Assembly: GCF_009916105.1 (NCBI RefSeq)
Contig: NZ_JAAAXQ010000002.1
Location: forward strand, 1-64,000
Reading direction: 5' to 3'
Length of the DNA: 64,000 nucleotides
DNA from: Streptomyces sp. GC420
GTDB lineage: Bacteria; Actinomycetota; Actinomycetes; Streptomycetales; Streptomycetaceae
Shown here one piece after another: positions 1-9,085 of the stretch; position 1 is the stretch's first letter; each line of letters starts with the position of its first letter. The notes beneath the pieces were generated by a model. It did no database searches, was not told where the DNA came from, and saw nothing but the letters and a program-made list of their open reading frames with translations. Both the position numbers and the translations under genes were made by a program.

Positions 1-2055
1 AAGTACGGCAGGCGCACCGGCCGTACCGGCGTCGACCAGCGCGAACGGCTGCACTGGGTAGAACACATACGCGCGGCCGCGGCCCCGACACGGGACGACC
101 CCGCGGTCCTCCCGCCCACCGTCCCTGGGCAGTTGCCGCTCTTCCCCGTCCGCCGGATGCTGTCCATCGACGTCTGCCGGCGCATTTTGCAGAGGCCGCT
201 CACCGGCTACGCCGACGTCGTCGAGCACACCGCGGCGTTTGCGGCGGAGACCGGCATCAGCAAACCCATGCAGCGCAAGCTGCACGAGATGCTGCGCCTC
301 GCGCTCGCCGTGCGCGACGCCGACGGCGACGACCTCGTTGACGAACTGGTCCTCGATGACATCCCCAACTACATCCGGTCTGTCCGGGCGGTCCTTCTGC
401 GGGCGGGGATGCTCAGGGTCTGGGAGGAACCCCGCGAACCTCAACGCCCCCATCGGCCCCGGAAGTTGCGGACCGTGCGCCGTCCGCGTCCGCGCCACAC
501 GATGACTCCGAGGTCCTGCCAGCAGTGCGGCTGCTGGTTCGCAACGAAACTGAGGGTCATCTGCGAGCCGTGCTCCTCCTTCAGCTTCCGGAAGAGAGGG
601 AAGGTCCCGGTATCCACGGGAACGTGCGAGCGCTGCCACCGTGTAGACCTGCCGCTGGCTGACGGACACTGCCGCGGGTGCCGCTGGCACATGGCCAACC
701 ACGGTCAGGGGGGCGTCGCCCGGTTCGGAACGCAGCTGTGGTTCGGTTCACCGGTCCCGGCGCCCACGAGCCTGCGCGGCTCGGACGTTGCCCGGCCGGC
801 CCCGCGTCGTCCTGTCTCCGAGTACTTGGCCGTCCCCGGGCAGGAGAGGCTCTTCGAGCTCCGGCGGGACTGGCGTCCGGTGGCCACGCTGGAGCGCCAG
901 GCCCTGCCGACGCTGACGGACTCGGCCCAACGGCTGCTCGCTGACCTCGACAGCGTGATGAAGCAGGAGATGTGGTCCAAAGTCCCTGCCACCAAGACCC
1001 GGCGCACGTTGCTCGTCTTGGTGTCCTGGCTTGGCGCCGATGCCCCGCTGCTGGAGTCCGACATCAGGGCCCTCGTGGACAAGCGTCCGCTGAAGTTCAG
1101 CGGGCGACGGGTCACGCAGTTCCTTGAAGCCCGAGGGCTGCTGGTTCCGGATCCCGAGTTCCGCCGAGACGCGCATCAGAGGCGGTTGGAGGCCGAGCTC
1201 GCCGCGCTGCCCGCCACGATCGCGCAGGAGCTGTCTGTCTGGATCAAGGTCGTGCGCGGAGAGGGCAAGTGGGAGCACAGCGGCCGTACCTTCCGCAGCG
1301 TCTTCCGCTACTGGCATGTCCTCGACCCGATCCTCACGATGTGGCTGGCGGACGGCGTCGAGAGCCTCCGTGAGATCACCCGCGACGACGTCAAGAAGGC
1401 CATCGCCACCCGCAAGGGGACGCCCGCCCGCTCGATCCACATCGTCCTGCGGAACGTCTTCCGGGCCCTTCGGCAGGAGCGCGTGATCTTCCGCGATCCC
1501 ACCCGTGGCCTCGTCTTCGCCGGGATCAACGTGCCCCCGCCTTCCGTGCCCTCGGACCGGCTGGCTGGCGTCCTCAGCCATGCGCGGGACGACTTCCAGC
1601 GCTTCGTGATGGTGCTGGTCTGCGTCCATGCGCTCAACGGGACTGACATCCGCCGCCTGCTGCTCACCGACCTTGACCTGTCCCGCGAGCGGCTCGTCGT
1701 ACGGCGCCTCGGGAAGCGGCACATCATCTACCTGGACGAACTTACCTACCGCTGCGCCTCCGCATGGATTCGTGAACGCCACCGCCGCTGGCCGGTCACG
1801 AGCAACCCGCATCTGCTGATCAACCGGTGGACTGCGGTGGACACTACGCACTCGCCCATCGGCACCACGTTCAGCAACCTCTTCCGGCCCACCGGACTCA
1901 CGATGACGACGCTGCGGCAGGACCGGATCCGTGACGAGGCGTTCGAGGTCGACGATCCGCTGCACCTGATGCGCCTGTTCGGCATCTCCTCGCACACGGC
2001 GATGCGGTACATCACTGCGGCCCACCCCGAACGCACTGCGAAACTCCCGCGATGA
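1..2055 (+). CDS. Tyrosine-recombinase-like integrase with Cys clusters, 5' end outside window
   Basis: The frame is open from the first base of the window, so the start lies upstream and at least 684 codons remain. The middle carries two Cys-rich clusters that look like zinc ribbons (CQQC...CEPC near 520-590 and CERC...CRGC near 625-680). The C-terminal half looks like a tyrosine recombinase: an NGTDIRRL segment near 1635-1660 (box I Arg), LRQDRI near 1910-1930 (box II) and TAMRYI near 1995-2010 (candidate catalytic Tyr). Large recombinases of this kind often end multi-gene recombinase modules on actinobacterial mobile elements. The partner genes would lie left of the window. The family call rests on motif spacing and the function is inferred. 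Confidence 0.6.
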   Translation, partial: KYGRRTGRTGVDQRERLHWVEHIRAAAAPTRDDPAVLPPTVPGQLPLFPVRRMLSIDVCRRILQRPLTGYADVVEHTAAFAAETGISKPMQRKLHEMLRLALAVRDADGDDLVDELVLDDIPNYIRSVRAVLLRAGMLRVWEEPREPQRPHRPRKLRTVRRPRPRHTMTPRSCQQCGCWFATKLRVICEPCSSFSFRKRGKVPVSTGTCERCHRVDLPLADGHCRGCRWHMANHGQGGVARFGTQLWFGSPVPAPTSLRGSDVARPAPRRPVSEYLAVPGQERLFELRRDWRPVATLERQALPTLTDSAQRLLADLDSVMKQEMWSKVPATKTRRTLLVLVSWLGADAPLLESDIRALVDKRPLKFSGRRVTQFLEARGLLVPDPEFRRDAHQRRLEAELAALPATIAQELSVWIKVVRGEGKWEHSGRTFRSVFRYWHVLDPILTMWLADGVESLREITRDDVKKAIATRKGTPARSIHIVLRNVFRALRQERVIFRDPTRGLVFAGINVPPPSVPSDRLAGVLSHARDDFQRFVMVLVCVHALNGTDIRRLLLTDLDLSRERLVVRRLGKRHIIYLDELTYRCASAWIRERHRRWPVTSNPHLLINRWTAVDTTHSPIGTTFSNLFRPTGLTMTTLRQDRIRDEAFEVDDPLHLMRLFGISSHTAMRYITAAHPERTAKLPR

Positions 2056-2077
2056 GGCGAGCAACGGCGCAAGGGGC

Positions 2078-2461
2078 TCAGGTCTCGTCCTCGGGTTCGT
2101 GCTCCTCGAACTCCGGAAGGGTGAGCACCTGCCACCTGGAGGAGTTCTCGTCCTCGTCGTCCGCCAGGACGAGGACGGCGCCGTCGGGGAGCCGGGCGGC
2201 GGTGCTGATGCCAGCCAGCAAGTCGAAGGCGCACTGCTGCGGGGCCGTGTTCGACTCCCGCACGGCCGCCGCGTACTTCTCATGCCCGCCGAGGCCGAGG
2301 AAGTCGTTCTCCCGGGGGTAGCGGCGTACGGAAACCTCGATCGGGTCCTTCTCCCCGGTCATCTTCACCAGGAGGTCACCCCTGTAGAACTCGACGCCTT
2401 GAATCTGGTCGGCGCGTACGAGGCGCGGCCACAGCCGAACCCACACATCCCGCTTCGCCAT
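2078..2461 (-). CDS. Hypothetical protein, 127 aa
   Basis: I do not recognise this protein. The ATG at 2461 was chosen over an upstream in-frame start because GGAGGGG lies 6-12 bases before it. The product begins MAKRDVWVRLW, has a mixed charged centre and ends in a very acidic tail (EFEEHEPEDET). There is no signal peptide or membrane segment. It lies 76 bp downstream of the broken XRE/TPR regulator on the same strand and converges on the integrase gene, whose stop is 22 bp away. It could be a small accessory protein of the mobile region. Confidence 0.5.
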   Translation of the reverse strand: MAKRDVWVRLWPRLVRADQIQGVEFYRGDLLVKMTGEKDPIEVSVRRYPRENDFLGLGGHEKYAAAVRESNTAPQQCAFDLLAGISTAARLPDGAVLVLADDEDENSSRWQVLTLPEFEEHEPEDET

Positions 2462-2537
2462 CTTGCTGCCCCTCCGTCGCCGACTGTCGGCCGCATCCTG
2501 CCGCCGCGGGCGGTACCGATGGAAATGGCGAGCAGAG

Positions 2538-3894
2538 TCAACTCGCGGTTCCGGCAAGGCGTTCAATGACCGGGCCGATCTGGCGGGCGGCCCGGTGGAG
2601 TTCGAGTTCGGCGGCGAGGCCGGTCAGCAAGGAGGTGCAGCGGCCGGATTCGCCCATGGCCGCGACGTCCAGGGCCTCGGTGGCGGTGTGTGCTGCGGCG
2701 TCGAGATCGCGGCGGCGGGCCTGGGCGGTGGCGATCCACGTGAGGTAGAGGACCTTGTCGCGCATCGCGCCGGGCTCCAGGGCGGCGAGGCCGTCGCTGA
2801 GCAGGGTCTCGGCGGTGGCTGGCTCCCCGAGGTCCAAGAACGCCCGGCCCGTCTCTGCCATATGCGAGGGCCTGCACATCCAGTACACCCAGTCCGGGTT
2901 GTCGTCCCCCGCACGAGCACGCTCGTACTCGGTTTCGGCCTGGGCGAGGAGGCGGGCGGCCTGCCGGGCATCGCCGGTGGCGGCCGTCGCCCGGACCCGC
3001 CAGGTGTCGATCACCGCGGCGACCAGCGGGGTGGTGCGCGTCCCCGCGATGTCGCGGGCGGTGGCCAGGAACTTGGCGCCGGTGGCGGCGGTGTCGCCGT
3101 CGTAGACGCAGGCCAGGGCCAGGTCGGCGAGGAGGTATGCGCTGTGCGCGGGGTCGGCGGTCTCGGCGGAGGCGCGAAGTGCTGCGTGCCAGGCGCGTTG
3201 GGCTTTGGCGGTGTTGTCGGCGTCGAATTCGGCCCAGACGGAAGCGTGCGTACTCGGCGGCGAGGAAGTTGAGGTCGGTGGTGAGCTGTCCCGTGTGGCG
3301 GGCGTGCCGCAGCAGCTTGGTGACCATCTTCAGGTCGGTACGGGCGCTGGTGGTGCAGGCGGTGCCGCCGAGCGAGTCGTCCAGGTGCCACAGGGCGGTG
3401 AGCCGGGCGTGGATCGCGGAGGAGACTTCGACGCCGACGTAGCCGCCCTCGATCCCACGGGCGATGGAGTTCTGGACGTGCTCGGTCCACTGGGTGGTGA
3501 GGTCTTCGAGGACCGGCGTCGGCAGGAGCGGGATGTCGGCGCCGTTCGCGAGGGCGGGGTCGGCGGCCAGGTCGTCGAGGGCGGACAGCGTGACCTCCGG
3601 GGTGAAGGGGGCCAGGACGTCGGGTCCGGGCAGGGCGAGCAGAAGCCAACCGGGCCATCCTCGCGCCCGAACGAGGCCCGGGTCGACCCCGTGAAGGTCG
3701 GCCTTCGCCAACTGTGCGGGTAATTCCGGCTCCAGGCCCGCCTCCCACCGGGCGACCTTCTCCCGGCGATACGCCATGTGCCCGTGCCCGAGCGCGGCGG
3801 CGCGCTCGGCCACGGCCTCGGCGTACGTTCTGAGGCTGTGGCCGCAGTGGGCGCGCACCGCGGCGAGCGGGTGTTTCGGCTGCTTGTTGATCAC
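2538..3894 (-). pseudogene. XRE-type regulator with TPR-like C-terminus, frameshifted
   Basis: A GTG at 3894 opens a protein beginning VINKQPKHPLAAVRAH, followed by a region like the helix-turn-helix domain of Streptomyces XRE regulators. That frame runs to about 3240 (AAEYARFRLG). The family-like continuation (VWAEFDADNTAKAQRAWHAA, then a TPR-like tail through YWMCRPSHMAETGRAFLDLG) is in another frame ending at 2538. One extra base near 3237-3242 explains the switch. Such proteins usually have about 400-450 residues, and the two frames together give that length. If the shift is real, the product is truncated after its N-terminal half. The upstream 297 bp to the lasso gene hold no other gene I can support. 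Confidence 0.65.
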
Positions 3895-4191
3895 GGCATG
3901 TGGCTGATGCACCCCCGGGTGGGATGGAGCCGAGCACGATCGATGCACTGAACGTAGCTGATCCAACACCGGGTTGGGCCCCCGCCGACCTGCAGGGCAC
4001 GGGGGAGGCAACACCGAGGCAGCACCAACCCCTCTTCCTCGTATGGCTGTTCGGCCGTTTCCTGGAAGCAGAGCCACCGGAACCGCGGCCCGGAGGCCCG
4101 AACCTCCCCGCTCAGAGGCCGTACGGGAGCCTGCACCGCCCCGTACGGCCGAGGGGAGCTCCCCCGATCGACCGACTCGTGGAGAAACGTC

Positions 4192-4323
4192 ATGGACACC
4201 AGCACCGAGTTCGAGACCGTCGTCTACACGGCGCCCGTCCTGAGCACCCTGGGCACCGTCACCGGCGCCACCCTCGGCAGCTCCAACCAGGACAACGAGG
4301 ACGACACCGAGTACTGGCAGTAG
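4192..4323 (+). CDS. Lasso peptide precursor, 43 aa
   Basis: This short gene encodes a 28-residue leader and a 15-residue core. The leader fits the canonical lasso motif YxxPxLxxxGxxxxxTx exactly: Tyr12, Pro15, Leu17, Gly21 and Thr27 at the -2 position. Cleavage after Leu28 would release GSSNQDNEDDTEYWQ, which starts with Gly as needed for macrolactam formation and has Glu8 and Asp9 at ring-closing distance. The core is strikingly acidic. GGAGA precedes the ATG by 8 bases. A strong hairpin follows the stop, and a decayed asparagine-synthetase-like cyclase gene comes next. No leader-binding protein, leader protease or lasso ABC exporter gene is visible. The precursor call is firm on motif, but production is doubtful. 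Confidence 0.85.
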   Translation: MDTSTEFETVVYTAPVLSTLGTVTGATLGSSNQDNEDDTEYWQ

Positions 4324-4361
4324 GACCGCGCTCCTGAACAGGGCGTACGTCTGAGCGCGAA

Positions 4362-4401
4362 CGCCCGGGACATTTTCGGCCTTCGGCTGGCGTCCCGGGC
4401 G
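4362..4401 (+). terminator. Hairpin after lasso precursor
   Basis: A perfect 10-bp inverted repeat, CGCCCGGGAC (4362-4371) and GTCCCGGGCG (4392-4401), is separated by a 20-base loop. It lies 38 bases after the precursor stop. Such hairpins commonly end or attenuate transcription between a highly expressed precursor and its processing genes. No T-run follows, as is usual in actinomycetes. Confidence 0.6.
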
Positions 4402-4457
4402 CTCCCCCGTGAAGCCACCATCATCAGCGGGCGGACGAAGGGGCAGAGGTGGGCACC

Positions 4458-5200
4458 ATGCGGTTCGCGGCCGGAAGGTTCACCCCGCACACCGACCATG
4501 AGGGACTGCCCGGCTGGCAGCCCCGCCGGGCAGTCCGCGGCCCGGGACGGGGTCGAGCACGGCGAGTGGGCGGCCGCGACTCGGCTTCCGGGCAGCTACC
4601 TGAGCGTCGTACGGACCGGCCCGGCGCGGCGTATCACCGGCACCCGGGCCGGGGCTATCACCGTGTACTGGCTGCCGGTCGACGACGGCGTGCTGTGGGC
4701 GACCGCGGCCGCGCCGCTGGCCGCTTATGCAGGCGCTGAGCCCGATCCTGCGGCCTTGCTGAGCGCGTTCACCCTCCGGGGCGTCAACTCGCCGAGGCCA
4801 GCCACTTCCGCACGGTGCGGCGCGTCCCGCCCGACCACGCGCTCGTCCTGGAAGCCGGAGCCGGCCCGCGCATCGAACCCGTTCCGCATCCGGCCCGTGA
4901 GCGTTCCTTCGAGCGCCCTGCTCGTGCGCGAGACGGTGACCTCGGGGGTCACCCGGCGCACGGTGGGCACCGACCGGCTCTCCGCGGATCTGTCTGGTGG
5001 AATCGACAGCTCGGTGATCACCAGCCTCGCCGCCACGCGTGCGCCGCTGCTCGCCGTCACGTACACCGATGACCGCATGGGCGAGCAGGACGACATGCGG
5101 TACGCGGAGCGGACCGCGGCCAGCAACTCGGCCATAACTCATGCCTGGGTGCATGGCAGCCGCGCGTCGGTCCAGCACTTCGACGCCGAACGCTCAGGCG
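4458..5200 (+). pseudogene. Lasso cyclase (asparagine synthetase-like), broken
   Basis: Remains of a lasso macrolactam synthetase are spread over more than one frame. MRFAAGRFTPH at 4458 resembles the family N-terminus. The frame then shifts to one reading GEWAAATRLPGSYL and AFTLRGVN (to about 4790). A second shift gives FRTVRRVPPDHALVLEAG (about 4808-4900). A third shift restores LSADLSGGIDSSVIT near 4978-5022, the SGGxDS ATP-pyrophosphatase signature. Similarity ends near 5165, where the sequence runs into a transporter remnant, so much of the C-terminal domain is missing (the family usually has about 550-600 residues). It cannot make an active enzyme as read here. Confidence 0.75.
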
Positions 5201-5523
5201 AAGTCCCGGTATTGGCGCGGGCTGGCCCAGAAGCTGGCGAGGAAGGTCTTCCAGGGGAAGGGCTCCGTCCTGCGGGGCGGTGGCGGCCGTGCCCGCGATG
5301 ACCAGGACACCGAAGAGGGCGGAGCCGGGGCCGAGCGCGTCGGTGAACCCGGCGACTGCGGCGATGCCCGCGGTCACACAGGCATGGCGCCGAACGCGCC
5401 GATGCCGCTGATAATGCCCAGGGAGGTTGACTTGGAGCCGGGGTCCACGTCCGCCGCCAGGTTGGCGAGGAGGACGGCGCAGACCGCGCCGTAGATCGCC
5501 TACAGGGTGACGCTGTTGGCCAT
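5200..5523 (-). pseudogene. Membrane transporter remnant
   Basis: Reading leftward from an ATG at 5523 gives MANSVTL, an in-frame TAG, then AIYGAVCAVLLANLAADVD and LGIISGIGAFGAMP, another stop, and after a frame change GIAAVAGFTDALGPGSALFG and VLVIAGTAATA. The alternating hydrophobic runs and Gly-rich turns look like transmembrane helices of a major-facilitator transporter. At least two stops and one frameshift make it non-functional. It is sandwiched between the broken lasso cyclase and the GMC gene, so it probably marks a deletion junction. The exact family is uncertain. Confidence 0.45.
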
Positions 5524-5562
5524 CAGCGGCCAGGAGGCGCCGTTCGCTCATGACGCGGACGG

Positions 5563-7410
5563 CTACTCGGCGTCACCGCCGGCTGCGGGCCAGACCTGTT
5601 GACTGGACACGTCCATGCGACGAGCTTGGCTTCCCTCTCCTTTCTGCGCGGGTGTCTTTGAGACGGGGAGCGGAAAACGCAGTGCGCCGAAGGCGCTGGC
5701 GGGGACGGTGGGGTGGTGCGGCGCGATGGCGGGGACCGGTTGGTATCCCTTTGCCTGGGCGGGACGCGGGTCGGTGTCGTTCTTGTTGGGCCACATGGAC
5801 ATAGCGCGTTCGGCTTGTGCGGTGATTGTCAGTGAGGGGTTGACGCCGAGGTTGGCTGAGATGGCTGAGCCGTCCACGACGTGGATGCCGGGGTGGCCGT
5901 ACAGGCGGTGGTAGGGGTCGATGACGCCGTGCTCGGCGTCATCGCCGATGGGGCAGCCTCCGAGGAAGTGGGCGGTCATCGGCATCCGTAGTAGGTCGCC
6001 TGCATTGGTGCCGGCGAAGCCGCCGATCTCGGCGGCGAGGATCCGTGCGGCCTGGTCTCCCTCGGGGATGTGCTCGGGGTTGGGGGTGCCGTGACCCTGC
6101 TTGGCTGTGAGCTTGCCCTTGCCGAGGCCGCTGGGCTTGCGGAAGGTGATCAGTGAGTTGTCCAGTGACTGCATCACCAGGCCGATGATGGTCCGTTCGG
6201 ACCAGCGGCGTTTGGAGAGGCTCCGTATTGCCAGGGTGGGGTGTCGTACGACGGTGCGGAGGTAGGAGAGCAGGTTCGAGCGGCGGCGCGGGAACTGCAG
6301 GATGGTCAGCAGGCCCATCGCGTTGGACCCCTTCCCGTACCGCACTGGCTCGATGTGGGTGAAGTTGTTGGGGTGGATCGAGGACGTGATCGCTACGCCC
6401 TGGGTGAAGTCGGGGCGGGCCTGGCCCGTGCGCCGGCGGTAGTGGCGGCCGATGGTGGTGGCTCCTACCAGTGCCTCGGAGTTGGTGCGGGTCAGCGAGC
6501 CCAGTTTCGGGGAGATGCGGGGGAGGCGGCCGGTGTCGTGCAGGGTGTGCAGCAGTGTCTGGGTGCCGTAGGTGCCGGCTGCAAGGACTACCTGGCGGGC
6601 ACGCCAGACCGTGTGCGGGGGCCTGCGCGTGCGGCCGGTGGGCACGGTGGTGACCGCGAAGCCTCCGTCGGCGTCTTCGGTGAGGTCGACGACGGTCGTG
6701 AGGGGGTGTATTTCGGCGCCGGCTTGTTCGGCGAGGTAGAGGTAGTTTTCAGTGAGCATGTTCTTGGCGCCGTGCCGGCACCCGGTCATGCATTCGCCGC
6801 ACTGGGTACAGGCTCGGCGGGAGGGACCGGCGCCTCCGAAGTAAGGGTCGGGAACCTGGGTGCCGGGGGCGGTCCTGGTGGTGCCGTCGGCGTCCCTGCC
6901 GTCGCCGAAGAAGACGCCGACCGGGGTGGGATGGAAGGTATTGCCGCACCCCATGGCCTCGGCTGTGGCCTTGAGATGGGTGTCGGCAGGGGTGACAGTG
7001 GGATTGAGCCGGACGCCGAGCATGCGCCGGGCCTGGTCGTAGAAGGGGGCAAGCTCCGTGTGCCAGTCGGTGATGTGCCCCCACTGCCGGTCTTCGAAGA
7101 AGGCTTTCGGGGGGATATAGAGGGTATTGGCGTAGTTGAGTGAGCCGCCGCCGACTCCCGCGCCGGCCAGGACCAGGACGTTCTTGAGCAGGTGGATGCG
7201 CTGGATGCCGTACAGGCCCAGGGCCGGAGCCCACAGAAACCTGCGCAGGTCCCAGGAGCTCTTGGGCAGCTGGTCGGCGGTGTAGCGGCGGCCCGCTTCC
7301 AGCACGCCCACCCTGTAGCCCTTCTCGGCTAGCCGCAGAGCGGCGACTGAACCGCCGAATCCCGAACCGACCACCAGCACGTCATAGGTGAATGTGTCGT
7401 TGTCCGCCAT
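5563..7410 (-). CDS. GMC-family FAD alcohol oxidoreductase (AlkJ-like role)
   Basis: Predicted FAD-dependent GMC oxidoreductase of 615 residues, related to cholesterol-oxidase-like and long-chain alcohol dehydrogenases. The ATG at 7410 is preceded by AAGGAGC at 9 bases. The N-terminus has the dinucleotide-binding VVGSGFGGSVAA motif, a GAGVGGGSLNYAN segment follows, and CTQCGECMTGCRHGAKN is a Cys cluster typical of this subfamily. The C-terminus has the GMC end signature HVVDGSAISANLGVNPSLTI. It is the last gene of the alkB operon, 46 bp after the aldehyde dehydrogenase, which suggests it oxidises the alkanol made by AlkB to the aldehyde. A sterol or other alcohol substrate is possible. Confidence 0.85.
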   Translation of the reverse strand: MADNDTFTYDVLVVGSGFGGSVAALRLAEKGYRVGVLEAGRRYTADQLPKSSWDLRRFLWAPALGLYGIQRIHLLKNVLVLAGAGVGGGSLNYANTLYIPPKAFFEDRQWGHITDWHTELAPFYDQARRMLGVRLNPTVTPADTHLKATAEAMGCGNTFHPTPVGVFFGDGRDADGTTRTAPGTQVPDPYFGGAGPSRRACTQCGECMTGCRHGAKNMLTENYLYLAEQAGAEIHPLTTVVDLTEDADGGFAVTTVPTGRTRRPPHTVWRARQVVLAAGTYGTQTLLHTLHDTGRLPRISPKLGSLTRTNSEALVGATTIGRHYRRRTGQARPDFTQGVAITSSIHPNNFTHIEPVRYGKGSNAMGLLTILQFPRRRSNLLSYLRTVVRHPTLAIRSLSKRRWSERTIIGLVMQSLDNSLITFRKPSGLGKGKLTAKQGHGTPNPEHIPEGDQAARILAAEIGGFAGTNAGDLLRMPMTAHFLGGCPIGDDAEHGVIDPYHRLYGHPGIHVVDGSAISANLGVNPSLTITAQAERAMSMWPNKNDTDPRPAQAKGYQPVPAIAPHHPTVPASAFGALRFPLPVSKTPAQKGEGSQARRMDVSSQQVWPAAGGDAE

Positions 7411-7456
7411 GTGCGGCAGCTCCTTGAAACGAGTGGAGAGAGCAAAACGAAGTCGG

Positions 7457-9085
7457 TTACCGGAACCGAAATGCCTTGAGTGTCTTGAGCCCGGTGGTGA
7501 GGACGGCGGCGAACTTCTCATCGTCCAGTCCGTGCGGGGGCGCGATGGGCAGTAGCCGCTGGGTGGCGATAGTCTGCGCCTCGGTGAAGCGCAGCAGACC
7601 CTCGGCGCCGTGTCGGCGGCCGAGACCGGAGTCCCCCATGCCGCCCATCGGGGAGTCGAGGGAGCCGTAGGCAGCCGCGTAGGCGTCGTTGATGTTGACT
7701 GTGCCTGTCCGCAGCCGGGCGGCTAGAACACGGCCGTGCCGGGTGTTCCGTGTCCAGACACTGGAATTGAGGCCGTAGGCTGTGGCGTTGGCGGCAGTGA
7801 CCGCCTCGTCCTCGGTGTCGAAGCGGTACACGCAGACAACCGGGCCGAACGTTTCCTCGGCGTACACCGCCATGGCAGGGGTGACGCTGTCGAGCACTGT
7901 CGGTTCGTAGAAGAAGGGACCGATGTCGGGGCGTGCCCGGCCGCCGGTGAGCACCCTGGCGCCAGTCTGCACGGCGCCGTTGACGTGCCGGGCGACGGTC
8001 TCCAGCTGGCGCTCGGAGACCAGCGACCCCATGTCTGCCCCGTAGGCGAGGCCGCCGCCGAGCCTCAACTCCTTGGTCCTGGCGATGAACCGGGTGAGGA
8101 AGGCGTCTGCCACGCGTCGCTGGACCAGGAGCCGTTCGGTGGAGATGCACAGTTGACCAGCGGAGGAGAAGCAGGCCCGCACGGCGCCCTCGACAGCGCG
8201 GTCGAGCGCTGCGTCAGCCAGGACGATCATGGCGTTCTTTCCGCCGAGTTCCAGGCTCGAGCCGACCAGGCGCCCGGCGGTCTGCCGCGCAACCTGGCGG
8301 CCGGTACCGGTGGAACCGGTGAAGGAGACATAGTCGGCGTGCTCTATGACAGCGGAGCCGATTATCGGGCCGTCGCCGACCACGATCTGCCACAGGTCGG
8401 CGGGCATCCCCGCCTCCACCAGCACGTCACGGGCCCACAGGGCGGTCAGGGCGGTCTGTGTGTCGGGCTTGTGGACCATCGCGTTGCCAGCTGCGAAGGC
8501 GGGCAGAGCATCACCAACCGCAAGCTCCAGTGGATAGTTCCACGGCGAGATATGGCCGATCACGCCCTTGGGGCGCCGAGCCTCGATCGTGTGGGTCAGA
8601 AGCGGGAACGCGCCCGCCCGCCGACGGTTACGCAGGTAGGAGGAGGCGGTGCGACCGTAGTACCGGGCGGCGGACGCCACCGCCATAATCTCCTCGAAGG
8701 CATGCAGCCGGGCCTTCCCGGTCTCCGCCTGGATCAGGTCGAGTACCTCACTCTGCCTGCTGAGCAGGAGGTCGTGGAAGCGCAGCAGGACGGCTGCGCG
8801 GTGGCGGACAGGAACCGAAGCCCATGCCTGCTGGGCGCTGCGGGCGCTGCTGTAGGCGCTCTCCACGTCGGCGGGGCTGGACTGCGGCAGCCTCGCCAGA
8901 CGTTCCCCGCTCAGTGGCGTGATGGAGTGGGCGAGTCCGGCATCGCCGCGGGCCGTGACGGACGCGGCCAGGCGGGACACGACGGAGGGGATGGCCGTGG
9001 AGGCAAGGGGACGGCAGACGTCCGGGGCAGCCGGGTTCCCACCGCTGGGTGAGGGCTGCATCTGCGCTGTGGTGGATCCGTCCAT
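7457..9085 (-). CDS. NAD(P)-dependent aldehyde dehydrogenase of alkane operon
   Basis: A 542-residue aldehyde dehydrogenase, somewhat longer than the usual 480-500 because of an N-terminal extension of about 50 residues. It shows the catalytic Cys context SSAGQLCISTER, the general-base Glu in LELGGKNA, the cofactor motif FTGSTGTGRQVA and the SPWNYPLE segment. The ATG at 9085 overlaps the terminal base of the reductase gene, so translation is coupled. In context it should convert fatty aldehydes from alkane oxidation to fatty acids. Its sequence type resembles the succinate-semialdehyde dehydrogenase group, so the substrate is inferred from the operon. Confidence 0.88.
   Translation of the reverse strand: MDGSTTAQMQPSPSGGNPAAPDVCRPLASTAIPSVVSRLAASVTARGDAGLAHSITPLSGERLARLPQSSPADVESAYSSARSAQQAWASVPVRHRAAVLLRFHDLLLSRQSEVLDLIQAETGKARLHAFEEIMAVASAARYYGRTASSYLRNRRRAGAFPLLTHTIEARRPKGVIGHISPWNYPLELAVGDALPAFAAGNAMVHKPDTQTALTALWARDVLVEAGMPADLWQIVVGDGPIIGSAVIEHADYVSFTGSTGTGRQVARQTAGRLVGSSLELGGKNAMIVLADAALDRAVEGAVRACFSSAGQLCISTERLLVQRRVADAFLTRFIARTKELRLGGGLAYGADMGSLVSERQLETVARHVNGAVQTGARVLTGGRARPDIGPFFYEPTVLDSVTPAMAVYAEETFGPVVCVYRFDTEDEAVTAANATAYGLNSSVWTRNTRHGRVLAARLRTGTVNINDAYAAAYGSLDSPMGGMGDSGLGRRHGAEGLLRFTEAQTIATQRLLPIAPPHGLDDEKFAAVLTTGLKTLKAFRFR

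Noticed and set aside
748-2283. Minus-strand open frame of 511 codons opposite the integrase
   Set aside because: It lacks recognisable motifs and overlaps the integrase almost fully; a GC-bias frame.
2463-3272. Plus-strand Gly-rich frame across the XRE/TPR gene
   Set aside because: The minus strand carries a TPR-like protein with codon bias; the plus product is low-complexity Gly/Val.
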